From: Chryseobacterium sp. CY350 | GTDB taxonomy: Bacteria > Bacteroidota > Bacteroidia > Flavobacteriales > Weeksellaceae | Direction: 5' to 3' | Length of the DNA stretch: 64,000 nucleotides | NCBI RefSeq assembly: GCF_027945075.1 | Contig: NZ_CP116034.1 | Location: 3,658,001-3,722,000, forward strand | Shown: positions 1 through 9,264 of the stretch, one piece after another | Position numbering within the stretch: position 1 is the stretch's first letter | How the letters are laid out: every line of letters begins with the position of its first letter | Notes under the pieces: generated by a model | What the model saw: the letters and a program-made list of their open reading frames with translations, nothing else | Told to the model about the DNA's origin: nothing | Databases searched by the model: none | Made by a program: the position numbers and the translations under genes

Positions 1-124
1 CAAAAGCAGTCATCAAAGCGCGCTCTAGTTTGTCAGCTTCTTTATTTCCCAAATAATTCATCAGGAAAAGAATAGCAAAAGTGATTACTGATATAATGAT
101 GTGGTTTTTTCCTAGTAGTTTCAT
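1..124 (-). CDS. N-terminal part of a small membrane protein (cut by window edge)
   Basis: The first 41 codons are visible, starting at the ATG on 124-122 and running off the left edge. The peptide begins MKLLGKNHIIISVITFAILF and has one membrane segment at about residues 8-26, followed by a charged stretch (GNKEADKLERAL). The start lies one base after the stop codon of the DUF3575-like gene, so the two are almost certainly co-transcribed. Too little is visible to name a family. Confidence 0.6.
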   Translation of the reverse strand, partial: MKLLGKNHIIISVITFAILFLMNYLGNKEADKLERALMTAF

Positions 125-125
125 A

Positions 126-776
126 TTATTTTAGTCTGTAACAAATCATGACACCGCCACGATAAGGTAACCATTCTCCGCTTCTGTTAAAGCCCTGCGC
201 GCTATCATATCTTTCACCTGTTCCTCGAACGTAGCCTTTATAAAAATCCTGAGAATTTCCGATACCTGCAAAAATATCCATATTCCAATTATCTGCAAGT
301 CTAAACTGATAACCACCTTCTACTCCTAGCAGAAAAGAAAAGCCTTTTTGATAAAGTTGTGAATTTATATATTGAGTGGGAACTCCTACCTGAGCATCTA
401 CAAATGTATTATCATTCCAATAAGTAGGTTTCTGTAGTATGTAAGTTCCTACGGAGAAATTAGCTCCGACGTGCCAACCTTTAAATGCCTCTTTAAAATA
501 ATATCTTCCCTCAAGAGTTCCCATGTAAATCTGAGCTTCATGTCCTGCAAAAGATTTCCATGGCGAGATTAATACATCTCCCTGCGCTGTAAATTTATTA
601 CTCAACTGATATTCTAATCCTGCATTGATTACTCCAATGGGAATAAGTAATGCGTTGCCTTTTACATAAAGTTTCTTTTCAGAAATCGTTTTCACATCTG
701 ATGTTGAATTTTCCTGAGCATCAGCATTGATGAAGGAAAATAAACTTATTAGTACGATGAAAATTTTATTATTCAA
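126..776 (-). CDS. DUF3575-like outer-membrane barrel protein
   Basis: A 216-residue protein with a signal peptide ending at about residue 20 (INADAQ). It is followed by alternating beta-strand segments typical of a small outer-membrane barrel. The strand pattern GNALLIPIGVINAGLEYQLSNKFTAQGDVLISPW, read in pieces, resembles DUF3575 proteins of Bacteroidota, in which a lipid-facing barrel begins with a similar NxxxxPxGxxNxGxEY stretch. The role of the family is unknown. It lies 7 bases downstream of the thioredoxin-like gene and directly before a small membrane protein, which suggests one envelope operon. The family call rests on pattern recall and not on a profile search. Confidence 0.7.
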   Translation of the reverse strand: MNNKIFIVLISLFSFINADAQENSTSDVKTISEKKLYVKGNALLIPIGVINAGLEYQLSNKFTAQGDVLISPWKSFAGHEAQIYMGTLEGRYYFKEAFKGWHVGANFSVGTYILQKPTYWNDNTFVDAQVGVPTQYINSQLYQKGFSFLLGVEGGYQFRLADNWNMDIFAGIGNSQDFYKGYVRGTGERYDSAQGFNRSGEWLPYRGGVMICYRLK

Positions 777-783
777 TGTGACT

Positions 784-1959
784 CTATTTTATTTTACTTA
801 GTAGTTCTTTAGCCAATGTAGCGTCCTTTCCGGCACTCTCCGCCATATTTCTCGACATTTCAGCATAGTTTTTAGCGACATCTGTATTTCCTAATTGATA
901 ATATATTTTTGCTAAAATATAAGTGTTTTCAGGGGTTTCACTTTGCATTACAGATTTTTCTGCCCATTCAGCTGCTTTTTTAAGGGATGGTTTTGACTGT
1001 ATATGATCAGAAAAAATCCAGGCTGCCTTCAAAAGTTCATTGGGTTGAAACTGATCTGAATTTTTATAGTAAACCAAAGCAGCTTTTTCATATTCTGCAA
1101 AATTACTATTCTGCTCATAATAGCTAAGTTTAGTCTGATTAAGCTTAGTCATTGCAGCTTCTTTTCCTACCAGCGGCTCGGCTGTTTTCATGAAATATTC
1201 TTCATTAATTTCTTTTTTGTTTTCGTCAATTGATTCAGCGACGATTTTAGAAAGTACAATTTGGTTATTAAACTCATTATAAGTTTCTTCTGGTAAATAC
1301 TTAATGATGTCTGTTTTTCTTGCCGTAAAAAATTTGTAGTTGGGATCTTCTGTTGATTTAATGAAATAAAGCAACAAACCAACTTCATCTTTTGAGATTT
1401 CGTCTGTTTTGCTTTTGTTTTGAAAATATCGTTCTGAAGCTTTTTTAGCAAAATCAAAATCTGCATTAGCATTAAGTTTCATAATGTTAATCAAAAATTC
1501 AGGTGACTTTTCTCCTTTTGCAAAACGTTCTTTCAGCGACCCAGATTTATTGTTGGGCGAGTTAATATCCTGAGCCATTGTAAGGAAAATGTTTTCTTCC
1601 ATATAGCCGTAATTTTGAGAAACCAATTCTCCGTCACCATTCAGGAACAGATAAGTAGGGTAGGAGCGAACACCGAATTTCTGGGCAACTTCTCTACCTT
1701 CACCTTTTTCCATATCAATTCTTGCGTTGATAAAATTTTTATTGTAAAAGTCGCCGACGGTTTTTTTTGTAAAAACATTTTTTTCCATCATTTTACAAGG
1801 GCCGCACCATGAGGCATATGCGTCGATGAAAACAAGTTTGTTTTCTTTTTTTGCTTTTGCTATCAGATCTTTGAAAGGGATATCCTGAAACTTGATTTCG
1901 TCTTGTGCAAAAGCAAATATTGTGATAAAAATAAATAATCCGGAGATGATCTTCTTCAT
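784..1959 (-). CDS. secreted thioredoxin-family protein with helical C-terminal domain
   Basis: A 391-residue protein with a signal peptide (about residues 1-19, ending FAFAQ). A thioredoxin fold follows with the redox motif WCGPC at residues 51-55 and the cis-proline region SYPTYLF at about 100-106. The rest, from about residue 135, is alpha-helical and TPR-like; the segment near the C-terminus (TYILAKIYYQLGNTDVAKNYAE) reads as a TPR hairpin. The protein probably acts in the periplasm as a disulfide reductase or isomerase. Partners cannot be told from the context, although the adjacent DUF3575 barrel gene is only 7 bases away. Both catalytic cysteines are intact. Confidence 0.85.
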   Translation of the reverse strand: MKKIISGLFIFITIFAFAQDEIKFQDIPFKDLIAKAKKENKLVFIDAYASWCGPCKMMEKNVFTKKTVGDFYNKNFINARIDMEKGEGREVAQKFGVRSYPTYLFLNGDGELVSQNYGYMEENIFLTMAQDINSPNNKSGSLKERFAKGEKSPEFLINIMKLNANADFDFAKKASERYFQNKSKTDEISKDEVGLLLYFIKSTEDPNYKFFTARKTDIIKYLPEETYNEFNNQIVLSKIVAESIDENKKEINEEYFMKTAEPLVGKEAAMTKLNQTKLSYYEQNSNFAEYEKAALVYYKNSDQFQPNELLKAAWIFSDHIQSKPSLKKAAEWAEKSVMQSETPENTYILAKIYYQLGNTDVAKNYAEMSRNMAESAGKDATLAKELLSKIK

Positions 1960-2047
1960 TTCTTATTCTAAATTATAATAAGCGAAGATACTTATTTTTG
2001 ATTTATTGCGATTGTTAAATACTTTTAAAATATACTCAGATTTTGAG

Positions 2048-2075
2048 CACACAAAACCACCTCGTAAAAGGTGGT
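2048..2075 (-). terminator. intrinsic terminator of the 2153-2764 lipoprotein gene
   Basis: Arms ACCACCT (2056-2062) and AGGTGGT (2069-2075) enclose a 6-base loop. Read on the minus strand the hairpin is followed by TTTTGTGTG. It lies about 75 bases after the stop codon of the lipoprotein gene. Confidence 0.6.
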
Positions 2076-2152
2076 CGTTTTGATCTTTGATCAATAAAAA
2101 TTTAAAAACAAATTTACTTTTAAAATTAAAAGCTGTTTCTTTTAGTAATATT

Positions 2153-2764
2153 TTAGTCAAGACCTTCTGACAGCAGACGACCATTTAAGTTGATAAAACC
2201 ACTGTGATCAAGAATATCACTAAGTTTCGCATCATAAGCTTCCATATATAAAATATTGTCCTTAAAAGTTCTTCTACCGCTATAAACACTTATGTTTATT
2301 AAAACATCTTTACTACCTAATAAATCATAGAGTTCTTTTGGAAAACTTAAATCTTTAACATCGAATACATTTGACTGCTTGATGTCCTTTTTTTCAATAT
2401 CAATTGATGTCAGCTTAATACCTGTCGGCCCCATCAGTTTTTTAAACTTTGTTGGAATAGAATTTTCGTCTGCAACCTCCCCATACAGGTAAAGTGAAGC
2501 TATTACAGATTCTTTACTGTCCTTCAGTTTCGTAACCGCTTTGTCAGAAAGGTTAACTTCTAATCGAAAATCAGGTAAGATAATTTGCTCGCCCTGTATC
2601 TCTAATTGTGTTTTTTTAGCAGGTAATTCTGTAACCTGTTTTTCTTTTTTGGGTTGGGAAAGTAAATTTTGATCTTGATCGTGTGTCACCTCTTTTGCTT
2701 TTTCCTTGCAACTTGATGTTAATAAAAAAGTAATTATGGTGAAAGCTGAAAGTACTAATTTCAT
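2153..2764 (-). CDS. predicted lipoprotein, function unknown
   Basis: A 203-residue protein with a type II signal peptide; the lipobox LTSSC puts the lipidated cysteine at about residue 19, followed by a lysine/glutamate-rich linker. The mature part from about residue 55 (EIQGEQIILPDFRLEVNLSD) looks like mixed beta structure, and I recognise no catalytic motif. It is the first of three consecutive small lipoprotein genes on this strand, 24 bases from the next, so it probably shares a transcript with the gene at 2789-3205. No family name can be given. Confidence 0.75.
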   Translation of the reverse strand: MKLVLSAFTIITFLLTSSCKEKAKEVTHDQDQNLLSQPKKEKQVTELPAKKTQLEIQGEQIILPDFRLEVNLSDKAVTKLKDSKESVIASLYLYGEVADENSIPTKFKKLMGPTGIKLTSIDIEKKDIKQSNVFDVKDLSFPKELYDLLGSKDVLINISVYSGRRTFKDNILYMEAYDAKLSDILDHSGFINLNGRLLSEGLD

Positions 2765-2788
2765 TTATTTTTAAATTTTACAGGAGTA

Positions 2789-3205
2789 TCAGGGTATATA
2801 TTTTATAAAATCGGCGTGCAAAACATCTTCGGTAACATTTGTTGACTCTGTCGTTGTATTCTTCATCCATTGGCGATGCTCAACCGTATTGGATGATGAA
2901 GTTGAACCAATAATTCTCTGTTCCATGTTATAAAGAATAACAGCATCAGCACCTTTTTCTTTGGCCGTCTGAACCACTTTATCCTGAATTTCCTGATAAC
3001 TTGATCCCAATACGCCTGAAATTCCGTCAACCTTTCCGATTACTTCATAGTTTTTCTTGACATCATTAGTATCCAAAAAAACATCAATATTCTGAGTAGG
3101 GTTGTAATTTTTGCCGATATAATTAACGGTTGGGGAACAGCCGATCATCGATACAAGTACACCCACAAGAAGTATGTTTTTAAATATCTTATTATAAGTA
3201 TTCAT
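2789..3205 (-). CDS. predicted lipoprotein, function unknown
   Basis: A 138-residue protein with a signal peptide and the lipobox SMIGC (cysteine at about residue 23). The central part reads VFLDTNDVKKNYEVIGKVDG and then QDKVVQTAKEKGADAVIL. This beta-helix-beta arrangement with a KGADAV turn is seen in several small lipoprotein families that bind small ligands or act in envelope stress, but I cannot place it in one. The C-terminus is rich in threonine and serine. It sits 24 bases upstream of the lipoprotein gene at 2153-2764. Confidence 0.7.
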   Translation of the reverse strand: MNTYNKIFKNILLVGVLVSMIGCSPTVNYIGKNYNPTQNIDVFLDTNDVKKNYEVIGKVDGISGVLGSSYQEIQDKVVQTAKEKGADAVILYNMEQRIIGSTSSSNTVEHRQWMKNTTTESTNVTEDVLHADFIKYIP

Positions 3206-3321
3206 TTTATTTAATAAGTAAAGATTATTTTAATTTATATGCTTTAGTCTAGATAAATAGATAGAAAAATTTCCATCAGATCATCATTTGATTAAATAAG
3301 CTTTATATCTTTAAATTTTAA

Positions 3322-3618
3322 TTATTTCATCTCGGTTTGTCCAGGCTCAACAACATTGTTGTCATCATCATCGTCGTCATCTCCTTTTTTCATTTCTGTC
3401 TGACCTGGCTCCGGTACATCGTCGTCGTTCTGAGATTTCATTTTATTTTGACCAGGTTCAGGAATATTATCCTGATTATTGTTTGATTGGTTTGCGCCCT
3501 GTGTTTGCATTACAGTCTGTCCCGGTTCCAGAGGTGCATCATAATTTGTTACCGTTCCGCAAGAATTTAAAAGTAAAAGCAGCATGGCGGCAAAACCTGT
3601 TTTGATTGAATTTTTCAT
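3322..3618 (-). CDS. small repeat lipoprotein with PEPGQTxMK repeats
   Basis: The start is taken at the ATG on 3618-3616, because the signal peptide MKNSIKTGFAAMLLLLLNSC begins there; a longer reading to 3675 only adds an unlikely 19-residue leader. The 98-residue lipoprotein (lipobox LLNSC) consists almost entirely of four copies of an EPGQ(T/N)xM(K/Q) unit separated by Asn/Gln- and Asp-rich linkers. One linker is a run of seven aspartates. The protein is probably unstructured, acidic and anchored to a membrane. Its function is unknown. The aspartate run is encoded by simple GAT/GAC triplets and may vary in length between strains. Confidence 0.75.
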   Translation of the reverse strand: MKNSIKTGFAAMLLLLLNSCGTVTNYDAPLEPGQTVMQTQGANQSNNNQDNIPEPGQNKMKSQNDDDVPEPGQTEMKKGDDDDDDDNNVVEPGQTEMK

Positions 3619-3835
3619 AATATTTATATTTGATTTATACTTTACGAATGTACCACTGTTTGCAGATATAGTCACTAAAAGTGATCGATGTAGGTGAGAT
3701 AATTTCTTATTTTATTACATCAAAATATCTTCCGAAAAGGCCCTGTATCATTGTTTTTTGTATAAAATCATCGATCATTAAAACTGACTTCCGGTGGCTC
3801 CAGAATTGGTGGAAAATTAGAACAGTTTAAGAAAA

Positions 3836-4411
3836 TTAATCATTATAAAACTTACTGAATATAAAATAAAATTCGAACAGGATAAAGAATATAACCATTG
3901 CTCCGTAAAGAGATGCTTTCTTGCTTTTCAGAAATGCAAAAATACCTAGTAGTGAAATATGGCTGATCATTCGTATGGCATAGACAGGCATCAGTTTCTC
4001 TAAATATTCGGGGCCTTTAATTAAAGTATCAAAAATGTCAATTAAAAAAACTGCAATCAGCAAAAGAAAAAGCCATTTTTTTCTGGAGTAAAAATAGTTT
4101 TTATAATCATCCCCGTAATCTTTTACATCTGCCGGATAAAGAAGCTGACACGACGTGAAATAAATAATAATGTACATAATTATAAAGATGTATTCTGTGA
4201 AGGTCCACATTCTGACTTCCCGTAAATTATATTCCCACCACCAGAAGTGGATCATGAGGAGGAATAAATAAAAAACCCATAGCAGATGCACCCAATAAGG
4301 TTTTGTTCTCTTTGGATGTTGTACAAATTTTACAGATCCATTCAATAAGCAACCTATAGAAAGTCCTAGAATTATGCTGATTACCGTTTTAATGTGGTTG
4401 AAAAAATCCAT
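3836..4411 (-). CDS. integral membrane protein, function unknown
   Basis: A 191-residue protein with about five hydrophobic segments: near residues 5-25, 40-58, 73-90, 112-130 and 160-185. A conspicuous aromatic patch (IHFWWWEYNLREVRMW) lies between segments two and three. No enzymatic motif is visible. Gene neighbours are lipoproteins on one side and the AsmA-like gene on the other, which gives no firm clue. Confidence 0.7.
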   Translation of the reverse strand: MDFFNHIKTVISIILGLSIGCLLNGSVKFVQHPKRTKPYWVHLLWVFYLFLLMIHFWWWEYNLREVRMWTFTEYIFIIMYIIIYFTSCQLLYPADVKDYGDDYKNYFYSRKKWLFLLLIAVFLIDIFDTLIKGPEYLEKLMPVYAIRMISHISLLGIFAFLKSKKASLYGAMVIFFILFEFYFIFSKFYND

Positions 4412-4470
4412 TTTTATTTTAATTTAAAAAATTATTCGTTGAAATGATTTAACAGTAAATAATTGATTTT

Positions 4471-7400
4471 TTAATCGTTTGAAATTGTAGGGTTGATTCT
4501 TGGCAGGCCATAACGCTCGTGATTCTCATTATATTTTTTCTGATATTTTTTATCGCTTTTTAAACCAAATGTTGACATAATACCACTAATCTGCATTTTG
4601 ATCCAGTAGTTAAAAACAAATTTGTTAGCATCACGCTCTACAAACATCATCGATGATTTGTGATGACTATTAGGAATTATTAAGTTGGCAGCAAATGTTT
4701 TTACCTTTGACGATAAATGCCAACCGTTTTTACCTTCCGGATTTAGAAATTTTACTTTTAATTGATTATAACTGAAATTCATAGTTCCGGTTGCTGCATA
4801 TTGATTTCCCGACCAGCTGCTGTATAAGTTATCAGCATATCCGGAACTTATGTCTAATGAGCCCATTGGACGAGAAATATTGCTGAATTCTCTTAGATCA
4901 ATTCCCGTAAAATGAACATTTGCAACGAATCCCGCCAGCGAATCAGCATAAGATTCTTTATATGAAAAGCGTTTGATATCAGATCGAAATAAATTACCGC
5001 TAATATTCAGTTCCAGGCTATCTTTTCGGCTTGCCTGATTGCTTAGATTAATGATATTTCCATTTAAAGAAGAAAATGGGATCTCACTCCAAGCTTTCGA
5101 CTTTACTTCAAACTCTTTGTAAACGACAGAGTTATTTTTTAACGAAATGGTATCAACGGAAAAAGGTTGTTTTATTGAACTTATTAATTGAGTAGGCATT
5201 AATTTGTGTGCTGCAGGTTTTCTGGGTAGAGTTTTGTCTCTTGACACGATCACATGAAGGCCGTCCAGAGTGATTTTCTTCAATGAGATCGCAGAATCTT
5301 TCGAAAAGCGGCCTGCCTTTGCAAGTGATAAGGATATAGAGTCACCTTGTAATTCAAGATAATTATCCTGAAATTTTGAGTTTTTAAAAAATATTTCTCT
5401 ACTGATAACAGGATGCAAATTTAAATTAGTTAAATTGAATGTGTTTTTTGACGAATTCCAACCGTACTTTTCAATGTCTGCCGTAATTGCAGCATTTTTG
5501 TAAACAATTTTCCCACCTTTAAAATTAACCTTTTGCAAGATTTTTTCTATGTTAAATCTCGTCGCTTCGTTAAAGAGAAATTCATTATCAACAAAACTAC
5601 CGGAATTACCATTTGCCTGTAAACGCATGCTGTCTTTTTGAAATTTAAATGATGCGCCAGACCAATCAACAAGTACACTGGAAGAAATTGTTGTCAGATC
5701 ATTTTTACGAAATACATTCCATCCGTTTAAATGGAGCGATAATTTTGGAACATTCAATTGAAATTTTTCACCATCTACATTTGAGTTCAGTACTGTGATG
5801 CGTAGATCATCAGATTTTAACATCTGTGAATTTTCATTAAAACTTCTTATATTTTGCGCTGCCAGATTTACTACACCTTTATATTTAAATAATTCTTCGT
5901 TTTTTTGTTTAATATAGTTGATATTTAAGTTGTTGATTTCTAATGATTTAATCTGTACGGGTGTTCTCGGTACATGAAACGATTGGGAGTTGCTTTTCCC
6001 TTTTGCGTAAATTTCAATTTGACCTTTATCAGCAGACACTGATTCAAAAGCAATGACTTCCGGTTTGGTAGAATTGAATTTTCCATTGAAAAAAAGTGCG
6101 GGCAAAGAAATTTTTTGAAATCCTTTATCTGAATTAGAAATGAAACTTAAATCATGTATGCTTCCCAAGTTGTTTTTAATATAAATTTTCGCAATATTTC
6201 CTTTTGCGTGTTCTCCCAGCAGTCTGAAGTTTGAGATATCTAAACTCACATCTTTCCAGGTAAAATAATTGGCGTGGGATCGTACATCCGTAACTGAGAT
6301 ATTATTTCCTGAAAATCCTATGAAATCCTTTGCTGTTTTTCTGCTAAATAAAAATTTATCAATCTTCATTTTAGCAACACGAATGGGCGGCAGATTCTTT
6401 TTATGTCGGGAAACTGTTTTCTTAGGGCTATTGTTTATATCAGAGATAAGCGTATTAATGTATAAAGAATCTACTTTTATAATTTCAGATTTTTGGAAAA
6501 GATCCCAGTCGAATGCTTTCCAATAAATATTTTTTGCTTCTACAGCATTCTTGTTTTGTTGAAATTTTAAGTTTTTTGCCCAGTTTTCCCGGTAAAGTCC
6601 AGCGAATTTATAGTTATTGATATTCAACAGAAATTTGTCTGATCTCAAATAAATATCACCAATTTCCAGCTTGTGGATAGAGTGCTTGATATCTACTAAA
6701 GAATCACTTTTAAGCGTTTTATTGAGGATAATTTTGGCATTTAAATTTTTCGCATGAAGAGCAATGTGGCTTTTAGACGAAATGTTGTAATTGATTGTAC
6801 CATCTAATATTACTAATTGATCTACATTGATCATCTCTTTCATCTGATGCAATGTCAGAAAAAAGCTGGTGTTTTTTTTATCTTTTACAATTTTTGATCT
6901 GGTTTTTTGATCTGTAGTTCTTTTTTTCTGATCAATAATTATTACTGGTTTTAGCAGCTCAGCCTGATCAGCAACTAGCTTTTTCTTTAATAATGCTTCA
7001 AGATTTACATTTCGCAAAATGAGAGAAGGTGCAGAAAAAACCATCGCTTTCTGTATTTTCTGTTGAGTAGTCGGGCGGTAGTTTACATGACGGAAAATGA
7101 TATCATTATTCCTGAAAGAAAATTCTTCAATAGTGAGTTTATGAAGACTGTCTTTTGAAAAAAAGGCAATTTGATCCATATTCAAATGTACACTGTCTAA
7201 AGTGATCTTTGGATCTTTTCGTGTTCTGAGAGATAGATTGTAAACCGTCAAATTAGCAGTTTTCCCTGCTGAATTTTTCAACGTTCCGTCAGCTCTTTTT
7301 TGGACTAAAGACGCATTTTCTATTTCAAAAAATTTAATGTTGATCAGATTAAATATTTCATTTTTTGCCTTGCTGCGTTGTGTACTGTTTCGCTTTATTT

Positions 7401-8289
7401 TATTTTTATGATCATAAAAAGTCATCACCGGATTGCTACATCTCACCGTGTCAAGCAGCAGCTGTTCTTTTTGATATGTGGCAGGAAGATGTTTAGAATT
7501 AAAACTGAAACGGTCTGCTTTAAATTCCATCCGTCCGTTTTTACGGTCATCTTGTTGATCAATCAGCAATGAATCGACGTTGAAATATTGATTTTTACTA
7601 TTGAAACGAACGGAACTGAAGGCAACGGTAAGATTTTGATCAGGCAGGGAAATAGTTTGTTTTCCAACAGAGAGATCTATATGATCTGAACCCAGTAAAT
7701 GGCTGTCGTCATTATTAACTTTTTTAAAATTCCTGATTGATAAATTAATGTTTTTAATATTAATAGCTTCTTTTTTACCTTGTTTGTAGCTAATAGATGC
7801 ATTCTTTATCGAAAGATTGCTCAGGTTAAAAGATTGCTGGGTTTTCTCCAGAAAAGATAAGATGTCGGACGGCCGAAAAGCAGTTTTATTTTTTAATCTT
7901 CTTTTTGAATTTGAATAGACTTGAACTTCCGGATTGATGATTTCCAGGCTGTCAACCAGGATCTTGTTTTTAAACAACAATGCATTCCAGGAAGTGAGAG
8001 AAAATTTTAGTTTTGATAATTTTACGTTGTAATAAGAATTTGCTTTAGTGGTGTCTTTGCAAACCAGCACAGATTTCTCAAGTAAAAGAGATTTTGACCA
8101 TAGGGAAACTTCAGCGCTCCCGGCATTGAAAATATACTGACCATTCGTTTGGTTATGAACAATAAACTTTACACTTTCCTTGAATCGTTGAATAATGACA
8201 AAATATAGCAGTCCCGACATGAAAAAAAGAATGCCTAAAAAAGCAATAACATAATACTGTATTTTTTTTTTCAGACTTTTCGATTTCAT
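4471..8289 (-). CDS. AsmA-like large periplasmic protein
   Basis: The start is taken at the ATG on 8289-8287 (MKSKSLKKKI); the upstream in-frame start is a TTG. The 1272-residue product has one N-terminal membrane anchor (about residues 9-33) and then a very long, repetitive beta-rich region of short strands with alternating hydrophobic residues. The C-terminal section (FNYWIKMQISGIMSTFGL) resembles the end of AsmA/YhdP-type proteins of Bacteroidota. Such proteins form long grooves thought to carry phospholipids between the inner and outer membrane. Size, single anchor and beta pattern all fit this superfamily. The exact subfamily cannot be decided by eye. Confidence 0.7.
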   Translation of the reverse strand: MKSKSLKKKIQYYVIAFLGILFFMSGLLYFVIIQRFKESVKFIVHNQTNGQYIFNAGSAEVSLWSKSLLLEKSVLVCKDTTKANSYYNVKLSKLKFSLTSWNALLFKNKILVDSLEIINPEVQVYSNSKRRLKNKTAFRPSDILSFLEKTQQSFNLSNLSIKNASISYKQGKKEAINIKNINLSIRNFKKVNNDDSHLLGSDHIDLSVGKQTISLPDQNLTVAFSSVRFNSKNQYFNVDSLLIDQQDDRKNGRMEFKADRFSFNSKHLPATYQKEQLLLDTVRCSNPVMTFYDHKNKIKRNSTQRSKAKNEIFNLINIKFFEIENASLVQKRADGTLKNSAGKTANLTVYNLSLRTRKDPKITLDSVHLNMDQIAFFSKDSLHKLTIEEFSFRNNDIIFRHVNYRPTTQQKIQKAMVFSAPSLILRNVNLEALLKKKLVADQAELLKPVIIIDQKKRTTDQKTRSKIVKDKKNTSFFLTLHQMKEMINVDQLVILDGTINYNISSKSHIALHAKNLNAKIILNKTLKSDSLVDIKHSIHKLEIGDIYLRSDKFLLNINNYKFAGLYRENWAKNLKFQQNKNAVEAKNIYWKAFDWDLFQKSEIIKVDSLYINTLISDINNSPKKTVSRHKKNLPPIRVAKMKIDKFLFSRKTAKDFIGFSGNNISVTDVRSHANYFTWKDVSLDISNFRLLGEHAKGNIAKIYIKNNLGSIHDLSFISNSDKGFQKISLPALFFNGKFNSTKPEVIAFESVSADKGQIEIYAKGKSNSQSFHVPRTPVQIKSLEINNLNINYIKQKNEELFKYKGVVNLAAQNIRSFNENSQMLKSDDLRITVLNSNVDGEKFQLNVPKLSLHLNGWNVFRKNDLTTISSSVLVDWSGASFKFQKDSMRLQANGNSGSFVDNEFLFNEATRFNIEKILQKVNFKGGKIVYKNAAITADIEKYGWNSSKNTFNLTNLNLHPVISREIFFKNSKFQDNYLELQGDSISLSLAKAGRFSKDSAISLKKITLDGLHVIVSRDKTLPRKPAAHKLMPTQLISSIKQPFSVDTISLKNNSVVYKEFEVKSKAWSEIPFSSLNGNIINLSNQASRKDSLELNISGNLFRSDIKRFSYKESYADSLAGFVANVHFTGIDLREFSNISRPMGSLDISSGYADNLYSSWSGNQYAATGTMNFSYNQLKVKFLNPEGKNGWHLSSKVKTFAANLIIPNSHHKSSMMFVERDANKFVFNYWIKMQISGIMSTFGLKSDKKYQKKYNENHERYGLPRINPTISND

Positions 8290-8523
8290 TATTGCCAATA
8301 TTTATTGTAGATTTCACTCTGATTTAATCCTGAAGATTGGCAGTCTTCATTTTTTGCTTCCGGGATCATTCACCAACTTAAAAGTATAGATTTTTTTCTA
8401 CATTTAGCACTTTGTCTCTTCAATAAGTGTGACCCAAAAAATCAATATCTTATTTAATTAGAAAAAGGCCATACTCATGATCTCAGCAACAATTGTAAGT
8501 ATTCTTAAAATACAGAATATCTT

Positions 8524-9264
8524 CTATCGATATAAAATTGCTTGCTTCGGCAGGTCGCTTGTTGATGTAGTTTGTTTGAAAACAGTATTAGATCCTGCAC
8601 TGCTCAATGTTCCGTCTGCTATCGATGCACCGTTTTGATCTCTGAATCGTATATAAGCAATACCGTCTTTCACATAGCCGTTCACAGATAACATTCCGGT
8701 ATCCAGCTGTTCGTCTTTTGTGCTGTAGTTTGCAATGCCCTCAATTTTGCTTCCTGACTGAGTAATTTCAAATGATAAAATCCCCTTCGCGGTAGTATCT
8801 CCTTCATTTGAATATTTTCCTGTGTAGCTTCTGCTGGTGACCACTTTTTTTTCTGTTGGTGATTCTTCATTTACAGGATACAAATATGCAGCATTTGGTA
8901 CGATCGGAGATTTGGTAGTCTGTATGAAATAGACTGTCGAGCTGTTTTTAAAAATAATAGAACCGTCAGCTACTACATTTCCTCTCTGGTCTCTAAAACG
9001 AATATATCCTTTTTTATCTTTAACATAACCGTTGACTGAAAGTGTACCTGAAGTGTTGTCGTCTTTATTAGACATATAATAACCGATGCCTTCTAGTTTA
9101 GATCCTTGCTGAGACAGTTCAAGCGTCATTAATCCCGGTGCCGTAACATCGCCCTCGCTGGAAAATTCTCCTGTAAATATATTTGCAGTTTGCGCCTTTA
9201 TGTTTGATAAAAATGTGATGCAAAGAAGTCCAGCAATGATAATTAGAATTTGGCGTATTTTCAT
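8524..9264 (-). CDS. secreted protein with two tandem homologous domains
   Basis: A 246-residue protein with a signal peptide (ending NIKAQ, about residue 24). Two clearly homologous domains of about 100 residues follow, at roughly residues 28-130 and 146-245. Shared blocks are the start (FTGEFSSEGDVTAPGLM against YTGKYSNEGDTTAKGIL), GSKLEGI/GSKIEGI, LSVNGYVKD and YIRFRDQ. This is an internal duplication. The domain probably is a small beta-barrel or lipocalin-like fold. I know no function for it. The upstream region is a long non-coding stretch, so the gene probably has its own promoter. Confidence 0.75.
   Translation of the reverse strand: MKIRQILIIIAGLLCITFLSNIKAQTANIFTGEFSSEGDVTAPGLMTLELSQQGSKLEGIGYYMSNKDDNTSGTLSVNGYVKDKKGYIRFRDQRGNVVADGSIIFKNSSTVYFIQTTKSPIVPNAAYLYPVNEESPTEKKVVTSRSYTGKYSNEGDTTAKGILSFEITQSGSKIEGIANYSTKDEQLDTGMLSVNGYVKDGIAYIRFRDQNGASIADGTLSSAGSNTVFKQTTSTSDLPKQAILYR

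Noticed and set aside
1963..2184. 73-codon minus-strand frame
   Set aside because: It runs through the terminator hairpin at 2056-2075 and overlaps the end of the lipoprotein gene.
8331..8352. small hairpin TGAAGA...TCTTCA before a T-run
   Set aside because: It points along the plus strand, where no gene ends. Probably chance in AT-rich DNA.
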